Positions 21,262 to 34,655 of a stretch of DNA of 64,000 bases are shown one piece after another; position 1 is the stretch's first letter, and each line of letters begins with the position of its first letter. The stretch spans positions 1,674,001 to 1,738,000 of the forward strand of contig JAHQRK010000007.1 in NCBI GenBank assembly GCA_019828595.1, read 5' to 3'. The DNA is from Aphanomyces cochlioides (taxonomy: Eukaryota > Oomycota > Saprolegniomycetes > Saprolegniales > Verrucalvaceae). Both the position numbers and the translations under genes were made by a program. The notes under the pieces were generated by a model, which did not search any database, was not told the DNA's origin, and saw nothing but the letters and a program-made list of their open reading frames with translations.

Positions 21262-22889
21262 ATGGAGGAAGAGAAGATCATGAGCAGCGTCGCAGAGCTG
21301 TATACAGCGCCGCATGGCCTCAATTCGATCGCCAAGGATGTTGGGCTTGGGCTTGAGATCCTAACCCCTCGCAAGAAGGTCAACGTGATGATCATTGGCA
21401 ACCACAGTGCTGGCAAATCGTCGTTTATCAATTGGTATATTGGCGAAAACATTCAACGCACCGGCGTGGCGATCGAAACCCAAGGCTTTACGTTCATCAC
21501 GAGTGGAACGAAACGAACGCTCGCACCGATCAAAGGCGAATCGACACTGATGTTGTACCCCCATTTGATGCCGCTGTCGAAACAATTTGGCAAATCGTTG
21601 GTGGAAAATCTCACCACGCATGTGAGTACGTCAACGGCGCGCCATTCTAACGTGGTGGACTTTTGCGATACCCCTGGCCTTGTTGACGGTGATATTTCAT
21701 ATCCATTTGACGTGAATGCTGCGATTGTCGCGATGGCTGCCCATGCAGATTTGATTTTTGTCTTTTTGGATCCCATGGGACAAGGTACATTTTGCAGTTC
21801 TTGGTGCGTAGGCTCTCACTCCTTGTAGCACTGTGCAGTCGGACGATGCAGGTTGTCAAGTCATTGAACGAGAATGGTCAATACGCTGACAAGATGAAAT
21901 ACTACTTGACCAAGGCCGATACAGTCACAGATTCCAAGGAGATGATGAAGCTCATGGTGCAAATCACGCAAAACATCAAAGCCAACATCCAAAACCAACA
22001 TGGGCTTGAAATTCCGTCGATTTGGATAACCAACACCAAGGCAACGACTGCGTCCCCCGTCAAGGCGATGGAATCACTCAACCAGATTGACAGCGTCTGT
22101 GAAGGCATCGAGAAAGCAATTCACCAAAAGGTCCAAGACAACTTGAGCCAAGTCGAAAAGGACGTTCAGACCATCCGTGGCACGATTCGTAGGTCTGTCC
22201 CATCCGTTCTCAACAAACAATTGACGTTATGCTCGTAGTTTGCTAGCGAAGGATGAACTCCAACGCGCCGCCAAACGATCAAGACAAATCGTCGCGACAT
22301 GCTTCACGCTCACGGCCTGGGTGATTCCCTTGGCCACATTTGTCCTCCTCATCGTTCGTCTTCTGGACTATGTCATCGTTGTGCTCACAGTTGTTTAGGG
22401 CGAGTACAAGAAATCGTTGCCAGCCGCCATTTTGGAAGCAGACATCGTTATGGATTTTGTACAAACAACACACGACGCGTTCCGCCCGTTTGTGCTGGAA
22501 TCCACTGCGCCACTAAGTCTCCTGGGGACGCTGAAATTGCTGGGTGGCTCGATTGTCTTGTTTGTCCTTCTTAATGCAGTTGCCGAGGTGCGCACAATGA
22601 TTTCCCATCAAGATGGACTGAGCTGAGTCTGTTGTAGTTTATCAAGACCCGTGTGAAGCGCTTTGAAACGCAGAAGAAAGATGTTGTGGATCGCTGGAAG
22701 TATGCCAAGTTGCTCTTCGTTCTTTGAAGCTAAAATGCTTGAAAATAGGAGCTATGATAGCGTCTTGGATGATATTTTGGACCGCCGACTTGGTAAGCAC
22801 TGCCACGAGACGACGCCCTCGGCTAATGATATCACGTAGAGCTCTTCAAGGAATATGTGCGCACGTATACGAGCACGGACAACTTGTAA
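21262..22889 (+). CDS. Dynamin/EHD-superfamily membrane GTPase
   Basis: Large GTPase with P-loop GNHSAGKSS, switch region IETQGFTF, G3 DTPGLVDG and G4 YLTKAD. Exon 1 ends at 21784 and splices to the exon reading ALCSRTMQVV. Helical regions follow (VQITQNIKANIQNQHG; VEKDVQTIRGTIR). C-terminal exons carry two hydrophobic stretches (TLTAWVIPLATFVLLIV; LSLLGTLKLLGGSIVLFVLL) and a charged end (DRRLELFKEYVRTYTSTDNL). The two membrane segments suggest an integral membrane dynamin-like protein, not a soluble EHD; the first may be partly intronic. It likely acts in membrane remodelling. Length is about 480 residues, without the EH domain of true EHDs. Confidence 0.75.
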
Positions 22890-22894
22890 AACAA

Positions 22895-23662
22895 TTAACA
22901 TGGATTAGCCAATTCGTTTGAGAATAAAATAAATGTGGGCTCGAGTTCGGGCTCGGACCGTAGAAAAACAAAGATGGCACCGATAAAGCCAAGTAGACTG
23001 ACGCACGTGTGCGTGGCACAAACTAGAGCGCCGCTTGAAATGAGCATTCCTTCGGGAAAGGTAGGGCGAGCATTCACAAGGTCATACGCAAGCAAAATCA
23101 ATCCAGTCTCAAACGCAATTTGCAAAACTCGGCAACTCATGGACCACAATGGCATAAAGCCTGACGTCTCGTCAAGTGCACGATACGCAGCATAGAGCGC
23201 CATCATACTCAGTAGGACAGAGAGAAAGGACAAGCTTTGCATAGTTGCAAGCTGCATGCATACATCGCTTTTGTGAGTCGTGCAGACATCTTTCCACGCA
23301 TAGCAGGACTCAGTCGGTTCTCCACGTCCTTCGACAGCTATTCCCTCATGTTAGCATGGACTACGAGGATGAAAACGCTTACTTGTACTTACGCAGTAAT
23401 TCCACAGCGTAATGCTCCATTGCACTGATGGCAAGGAGTTTTCTACTTCGTCTGGCAACAGGCCTTGGAAAAATGGGTCATACACTTGTACCCTATGTCT
23501 CTTCTCATTTGGTCCAGGGCTCCAATTATGCTCTAGCCATGGCGTGGAGGCGCTCGAGTAAATGGCAATAAAGACGAGCGACATGATGCTTAGAACGACC
23601 AGAGCGCCGCGCTCATTCAGCCAGATCTTTCTCCAGTTGTCGAGCCGGCGGCGGCGAGGCAT
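22895..23662 (-). CDS. Tetraspan-like membrane protein
   Basis: Exon 1 starts at 23662 with PRRRRLDNWRKIWLNERGAL, then a membrane segment (VVLSIMSLVFIAIYSS) and an extracellular-type loop ending WNYC. After an intron the loop continues with CYAWKDVC and SDVC, then three more hydrophobic segments (LSFLSVLLSMMALYAAYRAL; LQIAFETGLILLAYDLV; HTCVSLLGFIGAIFVFL). Four passes with a Cys-containing first loop resemble claudin/tetraspan layouts, but no family signature is certain. Its stop is five bases from the stop of the GTPase gene on the other strand. Confidence 0.65.
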
Positions 23663-23749
23663 TTTTGTCAAAGATTGCAACAAGAAATGGCTCCAATAAG
23701 TCCGAAATACCTTTAAATCCGATATTTTCGTACTTTCTGGGACTCAATC

Positions 23750-26700
23750 ATGAAACGGCACATCGCGATCTTGGAGATGAAGGACGAACGTACGAAAGCG
23801 CGCAAAGAATGCGAGATCTTGGTGCAAAACATTGCTCAGTCGCATGCTCGACTGGCCCCCGGCATTCAAGTTGCTATTGAAAACCAGTGGGATGCGGATT
23901 TCTCGGGTATTTTCTGGCCGATCGTCCACACTCAATGTTCTGTTGACTGTGAATAGAATGCTTGAAGGCATATGCATCCGAGAAAGAGGAAGAGATTCGC
24001 GATGTGTGCAGCTCTCACTATCAAGAGTTTGTCCAATCGATCGAGGAAATTGTCCAGATCAAATGCGATGTGAATGATATCCAAGTACGATGACTTGAGG
24101 AGGATTTTGCAAAGTGAGCATGTGATAGAGTCACATGGATAAGTATCAGAAGGATCTCCTCGATGCGACGGCCCCTCTTGTGCAGGGGCATGACATGCTG
24201 GCAGCTTGCAAGGATATCCGCAATAATATTGATATCTCAATTGAACGACTAACACAATGCCAACGAATTGTCAGTCATCTTATTCTAGCGATTCTTCCCG
24301 CACTGACTTTTTGCTGTTAGGTTGAGTTGGCTGCAAAAGTAGACAGATATATTAAAGGGGATCAGCTTTACCATGCACTAAAAGTGCTAGAAACAATTAA
24401 GAGTGAAATCTCAACGTTCCGGGTAAGATATTCTATGGTACTGATGAGGTGACATGGATTTTAGGGAAACCTATTTGCCAAACGTGTTAACGAGTGGATT
24501 GCATCTACCATGAATCACTTGCGAGAATACACCAAGAAGAAGACATCGAAGTGGTTGGAAGACATTCGAAATGCTGCCATTGTACTCCATCGATATTTTC
24601 TTTGCGCCTCAATTCACCTTAGACCATTGGTGCACAAGCCATGAAGCGCGGTGAAGAGACTCCTAACTTACCACTTGCCCAGATTTCTGCTGACGCTGAC
24701 AGCTTGAATTTACCATCTCTTGAAGTGCTTTCCTTACACGCCAAAGAAATTCGTGCAAAGAGTGGATTGCATGCCGAGTATTGCCAGCAAGCGCTAGCCC
24801 TCATTGCACCAATGCTGCGCACACTACATGTTTACAAGTTCTTGCATACAGCTTCCGAACTCGCCAAATTTTACAACAGCAATCGACTGGTATGAGAATG
24901 ATTTTAGTAGATAGCTCATAGACGTTATAGCCTCAGCTTCAGTTTTCAGCTTTTTTGGCAGGGGATATTGGGTCCATTTCAGCAGAAAAGTTTGCTGCGC
25001 AGGTACCGTAGTAGTTTATGATTGGTGCATGAAATTTATCACTCGGCTAGCATGATGAACTTTTCAAACAGCTTGTTGGTACTTTTTGCATTGAAAAACT
25101 GCTCGCTGTATATTCAAATGAGAGTTTACTCACAAAAAAAGAGGTAACACAGCACGATAAACAATTCTCATGTGTTGCAAAGGTAAATAACGCTTGTCTT
25201 TCAGTGCTACAAAGCTTGAGTGGCCTCATGATGGCCTTGACGTTGAAATTACAATCACCGAAAGTAATTGTTGATATCAAAAGGAATGCGACACTTTGTG
25301 CACGTGTCCTGGGTGACGACATTCACCAATTCAATACGTCAATTGTACTCGATGCATTTCGTGGCATGGGAGAATTTTACCGCAAAAAGATGATGACCGA
25401 CATGAAAATGTAAGGCATCATATTAAGACATTTGGTCAATAAATTGCACAGGAAACTGCGCCAATTTTTGTTGCAGGACACATTCCAACAAGTCCAGGCA
25501 AATAAAACAAACTGCTTAGACGTTAGTCGTGACCACAGGCATGTTTGAACACTTATCGTAGTTGTTGCGCCTTTGTGGCCTTGAAAAACGAGTTGATGAG
25601 TTTCTAAAGACAGCTGATTCCAAGGGCAATATTTACTTGCCATTCACTGCCGTAAGTTATATCGCTAGTCCGATTCGTGACCATTTTCTAGGTCGTGCGA
25701 CGAAGTTGTGAGGCGATTCGTGAAATGATTGATATGATGTTTGAATTTGAACGGCATGCACCCAATCTTAGATGTCTCATGATGAAAATCGTAGACACTT
25801 GAATATTTCCGATTGGGGCTATTATGTGAGGCAAGATACATGCGACACATTGATGGAGCTAAATATTGTCTTGAACGAGCTGATCGAAAGCCATACCGAT
25901 CTTCAGATTTCTCAAGTACTGCCATCGTTGGCTTCATCTTATGATATCGATATAGGCTGTCATTACTGGTGCCAACTCCTCATACTTGTCTGGAGCGTGC
26001 GATGTATTTGGAGCAATTCTTAAAGAGAAGGTCGAAGAATGGGAAATGACATCATTGACATCACAAGTAAGTCTTAACGATGGTAATGTTCCGACTGATA
26101 GTTATGTTAATAGGGCGGTAAGCAAACTACCTCGGGATCAAGATCAACACCAACCATCATCATGGCTAAGAAAAGGTTTTGAGTGTACAATACTGTGGAC
26201 AGCTATCATTGTACTAGGTTTGAGAGCACATCGACCAGAGCGCAAGACATGGTGTGCGAAATTATGGTATTTGTCAGAGTTACTGCATACTTGAATTATC
26301 ATTCAGGTCAAGAAGATTGACGATTTGATTGCGTCTTTCTACTTTTTGGACTGGGCTTCGACAGAGCCGATAAAACAAGCTGACCCGTGCATGAGCGATT
26401 TAATCAACTATCTTCAGGTCTGTTTGTCAAATTTAAATTTCTAAATGAACTTGCAGGCGTCTTTTACACAATTAGGAACGTTGCCTCTTCCTATTAAAGA
26501 TGCTGTTCACTTCGCATCGTGCATTCATATCAACAAGGCTCTCGAGCAAGTTCTGGTTGGCCCGACAGTGAAAAGACTCACAATGACTGGCGTCGTCAAT
26601 TTCAAACGAAATCTAGGTGAGTGCGGTGAATGGTATAATCCTGTTAATGATGATAATAGATACACTGGTGCAATATGCTGGCACGTGTGGTGTTGGACAG

Positions 26701-27027
26701 CTTCGAGATTGTTTCTTGCCCATGACCCAACTTGTTGAATTAGTGGTCTCGGATGACATTGAGCGTCTTGACAATACAACATTTCGGTAATATCGACAAC
26801 ATCACATATAAGAATGATGACGCCTGATTAGAAGTGGGGGCAAGTACACTCATGTGATGCCAGATCATTTGATTGCCGTACTGGAGAAGTATAAAGAAAG
26901 CTCCGCACCTTCCTCGTCGATGTTTTTCAAATCCTCCAAGTCTAAAACTGACGGCTCTGGCCTAAAGAAGTCTGTGCTCGAGGCAGCCTTGAAGCAGCTC
27001 AAGAATATGGGACCCATGCATAAGTAA
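23750..27027 (+). CDS. SEC15: Exocyst subunit SEC15/EXOC6
   Basis: Part of the exocyst tethering complex that docks secretory vesicles at the plasma membrane; Sec15 links to Rab GTPases. About twenty small exons run to a stop at 27025. Matches to the family are HYQEFVQSIEEIVQIKCDVN, LLDATAPLVQGHDMLAACKD, IERLTQCQRI, YIKGDQLYHALKVLETIK, WLEDIRNAA followed by TIGAQAMKRG, and the core helices SGLHAEYCQQALALIAPMLR. Later exons give DELFKQLVGTFCIEKLLAVY and LQSLSGLMMALTLKLQSPKV. The C-terminus ends in LEAALKQLKNMGPMHK. It converges on the STE20 kinase gene with about 50 bases between stops. Exon joins are only partly resolved. Confidence 0.85.
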
Positions 27028-27077
27028 TTGCCATCCCTTTATATCCAAGAAAACATTCCCTGAAACTTTTATTGTCA

Positions 27078-29837
27078 TTACAGTGGTTTTCGCCCTAAAG
27101 GTGGAAGAACAAGAGGCCGTGATGTTGCCAATTTTGGTGTAAGCATTAATTGTGGATACTTGAGCAGGAGCTGCGCAAAGTGAGCTGACGTCGCTATACA
27201 CATAACTCACCTGATTTAACTGAGAGGAAATATTGATCTGCTCGGCTTCAAACTCAGCAAAAATCGATGGCTCCAGAGCAATGTCAATAATTCTTCCACA
27301 GTCGGTCAATGAACTTGGTCGAACTGTTGTTTTAGACGATGGGTTTTGAAGAAGTTTCTCAGCGTATTCTCGCTCGGATCGACTACGTGCATGCTGTCGC
27401 AAGAGATTCAAAACCTGTCGTTGGCAATCGGAAAAGGATCGTCTCTCTCGCATTATGCGATCAATTTCCACTTGCAGGACACGGACAAGGCACTCTCGCA
27501 CGTGAAAGAGCCGACCGTCGATACACAGAGGAATTGGTTCTGAGGGTGTAGGAAATAGAGAGTCCTTTGGATTCAATCCAGAATCCACTGGAGACTCTGT
27601 GGTTTCCACAACCTTGTTTTTACGTTGCCACCATAGCATACATACTTGAAGGGCCATAGCAACTTGGTTGGACACTACACTAGCTTCTTGAGGTGATTCC
27701 AGCGGTAATTGAATCAAATTGGGTACCCAAACAATGGCCAAACTGTGGGCGCTCATCATGTTGCTTTTGTGACTTTTTACGACTTCACACCAGTGCTCGA
27801 GCAGCCATTCGAATATTTGTCGAGAACAGGCATCCAAAGGCTTCACAAAAGCTTCCAAGGCAGTGTCAAGAGAAGTTTGATCGCTTGTAATGGTAACATC
27901 GTGGCTACCAGGAGCTTTCTTTGCCTGCTGGATGAGAGGGATAAATGAATCGAGTGGGCAACGTGACAAAAGCAGTTCAGGTAAATCTCGAAACCAAGCC
28001 TTAATCAAACTGGAGAGTAAATACGGCTCTCCACGTTTCGACAACGGGTCAAATTTACCAGTGTTTATCTCAGCTTTGGCGGCGATGATTTGAGCATGAT
28101 CTGGTGATGACCTGTAGATGTACTTGGCTTTAATTCCTTCACCCAATTCTCTCCGCAACATACGCAGTAGCGCAGGAACGAGGTCATCGGGCCGCTTGGA
28201 GCTGCTACGCATTTGTGCCAAGGGAATTCCAAATTGTTGGTGCAACTGCTGAAAATTTGCCGGGACGCCTTCGTATTTGGCGTCATAAGAATTGTACTTC
28301 ACGCATATTGGATGCGATACTTCAAACGGAGTTCCAATAAACGTAGTAGGGGCTGATTCCCTCTTTGGGTGGATGAGTTCAGAGTCTGTGCCGTTTATTT
28401 GTCTACTTTCAACTAGTTCAAAGGGCTCTGTCTCTGGTTGAGAGACGATTTCGATCATATGCGGAAGCTCGTCGTCATCAGTTACATGCGAATGATGGAA
28501 ACTAATATCTGGATTCGGCTCATCATCAAGCTCCTCTGCGTCCGTTAGTGAGGAAGACTTAGCCAATTTGATGAGATCGTCGAGGTCATTCACAGTCGAA
28601 ACGGCGCTCTCGACGTTCAAGGTCTCCTCAGAACGTTCCACTCTCGCAACGAGGTCTTCAACGATGCTGGCTGAAATACTCAATGCATCTTCTTCGACGT
28701 CGCAATAACTGGCTTCGGTATCGTGCGTTGTTCCACTTGAATCAACAGACTCTTTGGCGGCGAGAGTCAATTCGTCTAAAGTTGATTGCGAGGACAACGC
28801 TGAGGTTGATACTTCTGTGATGGTTGTCATACTACGTGGATCAATTGGTCGGGGCAGGTCTACAATAGAGCCCCTGGGCCGAACAACGCCGCCTGGAACG
28901 ACTCGAGGAATATCACGCCAGCACGTAATGAAAGGGTGTAAGAGACAGTCAACTGCAGATGGTCGTTCAGCCGGTGCTTTTGTGAGGCAGTATTGCAGAA
29001 AATGTGAAAAATGTGCTGACCAGTCTTGTGGTTGCTTTAGCCGTGGCGCAGGATTGCGAGGGATTTGAATTAACACTCGCATAGGATGTTCATCAAAAAG
29101 AGGAGGTCTTTGATCGGCAAGCTCGATAGCAGTAATTCCTAGAGACCAAATGTCTGCCTTGTAGTCGTAATTGCAATCTTGAATCATCTCTGGGCTCATC
29201 CAATACGGCGTACCAACAAACGTTCCCCTAATATCTAACATAACACAGCAAGATCAAGGGAGAATACCGTCTAGATAGTGTATCTCGTAGCTGCGCAGAT
29301 ACACCAAAATCAGCGATCTTGACATAACCTTCAGCTGTGAGCAGGATATTTCCACCTGCCAAACCTCAAGATTTCACATAGACACCAAGACTTACCTTTG
29401 ATATCGCGATGGATTTTCTTCTTTGAATGCAAATGAGCAAGGCCTTCCAGAGCGCCACGCATGATAACTGAGATTTCTTGTTCACACAGTTTTCGTTGGC
29501 GGGATATATCACCCACGGATCCACCACCGCAATATTCCATCGCTATCCACAATGCACCATCTTTGTAATAGGCACCATAAAACGCCACAACATTCGGATG
29601 GTTGCATTCGCGGAGGAACTCAATCTCTCGGCGTACATTGTCGACATCTTCTCCGTATTGACCTGGTTTGAGTGCTATCGGGATCACTTTAAGTGCTGCT
29701 TCTTTGCGCGAAGTTCGATAACTTGCTCGGAAAACACGCCCAAATGCTCCAGCCCCCTCTCGCGAGTGAATGTCAAAGATCTCCTCGGGATCGCCGTCGC
29801 TCAAACCGAGAGATGCCAAGGATTCTTCGATCGACAT
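27078..29837 (-). CDS. STE20-type kinase with CRIB and RhoGAP domains
   Basis: N-terminal protein kinase of the STE20/MST type: Gly-loop GAGAFGRVF, AALKVI lysine, MEYCGGGSVGDI, catalytic loop HRDIKG, DFG exon near 29310, activation segment GTFVGTPYWMSPEM and DIWSLGITAIEL. After a long Ser/acid-rich linker comes a CRIB-like Rac/Cdc42-binding motif (IGTPFEVSHPICVKYN, then YEGVP). A RhoGAP-like domain follows, with IYRSSP holding the putative arginine finger, LIKAWFRDLPELLL and SLAIVWVPNLIQL. The C-terminus is basic and helical. Introns are near 29395, 29330 and 29240; the last splits QINISSQLNQ from a final exon ending at 27078. It would join sensing and switching off Rho-family GTPases with a MAP4K-like kinase. 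Confidence 0.85.
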
Positions 29838-30296
29838 GCTGGACGCGCTCGCACCTCCTTAAGATATCGCAATCTGGAATTTCGAACCTCTGATTTGTTA
29901 ATTTTAGATATATCCATTTTCAAAGGTTTCAAAAGTACCTGTGATAATCTATATATCGCGAATCATTCAAGCAAAGCGTACATTGAAAACCAGAACTCAT
30001 TGTATTCTGCCAATTGAGAAGTACATCGGGAGCGTTACATTGGCTTCCGTTACATAGGCGATCCGCGTCAAGCTAAAATTGACGCATGCTAGGCGACAGT
30101 TGTGTTTGAAATGGTTGCTGCCCAATCAGCGCTGTTCGATGAATGTATAAAATCTGAAAGGTTTATAACGCAATTTTATTGGTCAAAATATGTATTTTCT
30201 TGATATTTGATTGGTTCTTGGATTTCGAACTACTATTTTTGAATTTTTGAACAGGAGTTTCGCTTGCTGCTACTATTCTGGGGACACTGGGCAAAG
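29838..30296. promoter_or_regulatory. Divergent promoter region with CCAAT boxes
   Basis: Gap between the kinase gene (minus) and the kinesin gene (plus). CCAAT at 30122-30126; ATTGG at 30178-30182 and 30210-30214, the latter two 32 bases apart and about 85 bases before the kinesin start. No gene seen. Confidence 0.5.
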
Positions 30297-33200
30297 ATGG
30301 CATCGCCAGGCAAGCGACAGCGCGACAGTTTAGAGATTTCTCTTGATGGACAGATGAAGGACGATACTGCTGAGTCTGCGCCACCTGCGAAAAGCCCGAA
30401 TCTTGGTCTCAAAGACGGCACGAATGGCCCTCGTCAAGCTCAGACATCCAAGCTCAATCGATTTGGATTTACCAGTGGCTTGCAGCCGCCCAAGCCGGTC
30501 AGGATTCCTCTCACGGCGTCACAAATACCAAACACAACACCGTCTTTGTCCAACCAAGAAGAAAATGATGGCAAGAATCGTGAAACCACAAGACAGGGCA
30601 CGAACAGGAATTTGTTGGAGTTGAAGTTGGACGATCCTGCGCCAAAACCATTGTCGGTATCAAAAACACAGACAACTGCCAAAGTTGGCTCTCTTGGATC
30701 GGTTCCGAAACCTGCCTCTGTACCAAAGCCAGCGAAACGTGTATCAACATTGCCTCAGCCACGTCAAGTCGTGAAACCTCGCAACGTTCGACGAACTACC
30801 ATTCCTCCATCATCCAACAAACAAAAGGAGACCATTGAAGAACAAGCTCCGCCCACTGAAGCCATTGCTGCGCAGGAAGAGTCTGTTGACGCATCTAGTC
30901 CGTCGAAGGACTCGTTTGTCGCGTTGTTGAAGGATAAGATGGGTGTTATCTCACAAATTGATGATGCTGTCAAGCCAAAGCGCTCGAAAGTCAAACCTCA
31001 CGACTGGCGTGGCAAATTCGAGGAGCAAAAGGCTACATTGATTGAAATGAGAGCACTTCTTCGACGAGTTGTTGATGAGGTACGGGACAAGCACATATTC
31101 AAGAGGTTATTCATCGTTTTAGGCGAAACTACTTGAGCAAGACGCATTCAAACTCGATCAAACCATATCACTCGACCGCATGGTTCTCCAGCGTGAAGTC
31201 GATCAAGCACGCGAGCGTAACCAGCAAGTCGACGCAGTGACGCAGGAAATCCAGTCAAACTTCAACGACATGCAAGTGAGCTGTTGCTTGCTCGAGGGAG
31301 ATAACGATCGCCTCACACAAGAATTGGCAGACTTGAAATCTCAAGCTCAAGGCACATCGGAACTCCAAACCCAACTCGCCGAAACCCAAGCCCGTGCCGA
31401 GAAAGCTCGACTTGAGCACGAGCGAGAGCTGGCGGCTTTGACATCCGAAAACAAAGCACTGACGGCACGAATCGAAGCTTTAACTGAAGATCACGCAAGT
31501 GCAAAGGCTAGTTTAAGCCGCAAAGACGAAGAAGTATCAACGATGTTTGCCAGCTTGCGCCAGATGCAAGAATTTGCCACGACTGCCAACGTTAAGCTCG
31601 AAGCAGACAACCAGTCTCTTAGGGAAAAGCTTTCGCTTGCTGAGAGTCAAGTTAAAGAGCTCGAAACCAAGTACACAGAAGCAAGCATGTCTTTGCGCCA
31701 CGTTGAGGCTGAGCTGGCGGTATGATGCCAGGATTTGACTAAGTTCTTATCTCTCTAGGCATGTCGGACGGCTAGAGATGAAGCTGCAGCCCTTGCCCAG
31801 GAGAAGACAGAACAGTGTCATCAACTCACGAATGAAATGCATGAACAAATTCGTCAAGCCAGCATCGAAAAAGAATTGCGAGTCATGATTGACTCGCAGA
31901 TGCGAGAACTCCGCGTGGAACAACTAGCCACAAATGCGCAGATGGAAGCTGTGAAGGCTGAAATGAAACATATGCAAGAAAGACATGTAGAGAAACTCAA
32001 GGAAGCGACCGCTGCACTCGACTTGGCCAAAGCAGAAATGCAGGATGCTCAAGCTAAGCACGCGTCAGAAGTCGAGAAACTGCGCGAAATGAGTGTCAGC
32101 TTGGAGAGCGAATTGCATACATGGAGGTCAAAAGAAAAGGATCAAACGAAGGTCGAAATGTCGGCACTCGTTGAAGCCAAACGCGAAGCTGATGTGCTCA
32201 AGATGCGTCTAAAAGAGCTCAGTTTGCATGGAATGCACAGCATGGAGGAAAAGGACCGAAAGATCATTGAGCTTGAGGCCAAGGTCAAGGAAGGCGAAGT
32301 GATGCGACGGAAGATGCACAACACGATTCAAGAACTCCGCGGCAACGTCCGAGTGTTTGCAAGGACGCGGCCATTTTTACCCTCCGACGGTGAAAACACC
32401 AGCACCATGACGTCTGCACTCGCTTGCGACGTCGATCTCCAACGCGTGACTCTCAAGAGAGAGAAAGAAACACATGCGTTCACATTCGATCGCGTTTTCT
32501 CGCCAGCGAGTGGCCAGGACGTGGTTTTCGAGGTCAGAGCAGCTGCAAGACGATGAAGATTTTGACGTGATTTTTGCATGTAGGAAGTGTCAGAGTTTGT
32601 CCAGTCAGCGATCGATGGCTACCAAGTGTGCTTATTTTCGTACGGCCAAACAGGATCTGGCAAAACCCACACGGTACTACAGACTTTCCAATCCATACCT
32701 TACGAAATGTGCTGTAGATGCAAGGGAGTGGCAATGGCCAAATGCGAGGCATCATTCCTCGATCGATTGAAAAGATCATCAGTGCATGTGAGAAAAGTGC
32801 GGAACAAGGATGGAAATATGTCATTCATGCATCGTTTCTTGAAATTTACAATGAAACTGTGCGTGACTTGCTCGCCGATAAAGCCGATTTGGACAAAAAA
32901 CTTACCATCAAGATGGATCCAAAGGGCGGTGTGAGCGTGTCGGAATTGACGATGGTGCCAATCAATAGCCTAAATCAAGTGGAAGGACTCATGGAGAAGG
33001 CCGCTCGAGTACGCAGTGTTGCTTGCACAGATATGAATGCACAGTCTTCTCGCTCGCACAGTGTGTTTTCGCTTCATTTACGAGGTAGATTCACGTTGCT
33101 GTCGATGTGTTTACCTTTGGATAGGCGTCAATGATGCGCAAGGAACAGTGCTTGAAGGAAAACTAAATCTTGTGGACTTGGCAGGCAGTGAACGATTGTC

Positions 33201-33598
33201 AAGGTCTGGTGCGACTGGCTCTCGACTGAAAGAAACCCAAGCAATTAACAAGAGCTTGAGCTGCTTGACTGACGTCTTCTCAGCAATCGGCAACAAGAGC
33301 CCTCACGTAAGGCATCGATCAACGACCGAGATGCTGATTGTGAGCATTAGATTCCGTTCCGCAACTCGAAGTTGACATATTTATTGCAAAATTGCCTCTC
33401 AGGCGATGGCAAGACTCTCATGATGGTACTGAAACACTCTTATTTTATATAATATTCATGACGTAGGTGAACTTGTCGCCAACGGTCGAGTCCTCTCATG
33501 AAAGTCTCTGTTCGTTGCGGTTTGCTCAACATGTAAACCAATGCGAGTTGGGAAAGCCCAAGCGACAGCTCAAGAAGAAGACGGACGACGAGACATAA
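30297..33598 (+). CDS. Kinesin-14 (C-terminal motor)
   Basis: Minus-end-directed microtubule motor of mitotic spindles. The N-terminal 220 residues are basic and Pro/Ser-rich (a likely microtubule-binding tail). A long coiled coil follows (about 31030-32330; for example [19 protein letters not shown]). The kinesin-14 neck and motor start at [12 protein letters not shown]. The motor shows [13 protein letters not shown] (P-loop), [13 protein letters not shown] (switch I), [14 protein letters not shown] (switch II), and the end [20 protein letters not shown] with [20 protein letters not shown]. Several introns of about 40-60 bases interrupt the coding sequence. The start at 30297 (MASPGKRQ) is preferred over an in-frame ATG 33 bases earlier. 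The stop is at 33596. Confidence 0.93.
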
Positions 33599-34655
33599 AA
33601 CAGGACGTGTGATGTAACTTAGACCAATATTTCGTTGACAATTTCTTGGTGCTCTTTCTTGCCCAGAAGCGGCAATGCGCCGTCAATTTGGAAAAAGGTG
33701 AGATCTCGCCCTCGTCGATGTCATCACTGGAATCTCATTTATCGCCACTTCTAGAAATTAATACACTAATTTCGCCATCTGCTCTCACACTAAATAATGC
33801 TTTGATATTACAACGGTCTCATGTTTCAACCATATATTTTTTAACAGGTAATTTAAAAACGCAGTATTATCTGCAGCTAAGTGGACAGACTCGGGAGACC
33901 GTCCGCGGAGAGCTGCTTGACAGTCTGCGAGACCATCGAGAAGCCCAACAGCAATAATCTCTGATTGGCTTGGTCAATTTTCACCATTTCACTTTTGGTG
34001 GATGCTCACAGAGTGCCAAATCAGCTTCAAGTGAATTGAATCCTGAAAATGCATATCCTGTACGAAACATTATGATTTCATAAAAAGATTGACCAAATCT
34101 TACCACACAAATGAAATAACCTGTTATAATTAATATTAGATCTCAAATCGAGGCACAATTTGAGATAGACTAACAACCTTTATAAAATAATTTCAACAAA
34201 AACAAGATTCCAAACTCAATGTTGTTCAAAATCTTTGCAGTGATGACATTGCTTGCTTCCGTTGGAGGAAACCACTTTCTACACATGCCATACTCTTGAA
34301 CGACGTTGGCTTAATTATACAATTTGAAACACTGCAGGCGACTTCAACACACATTGCACCTAGGATTGTCGACAGGCTGCTGACTCGTTTGAATGGCATC
34401 CGCACTCAAGTCAATGGCTAAGCATAACAGTTGAGAACTATGCCGAGGTTCCATTCTCTGCCATCAATCTTTTGTGACAGACCGCCTGGAACTATTAACA
34501 TCCTATAGCTAGCTGTAGCCCTTAGGATCTTGAGTTCGTAAGTCTTGCCACATTACACACGTGGATAGCAATTATAAATTCTAACAGAATATAAGAATAT
34601 ATAAGGAGCGGACGTTGCTTTATGGAAAGGGTGTCACAAATTTCAATTTTTTGAT
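33599..34655. other. One-kilobase intergenic region, no gene seen
   Basis: Low-GC sequence between kinesin-14 and ALG3. A 103-codon open frame at 33646-33957 lacks domains and spans AT-rich DNA. An ATTGG box is at about 33963. Nothing further recognised. Confidence 0.5.
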
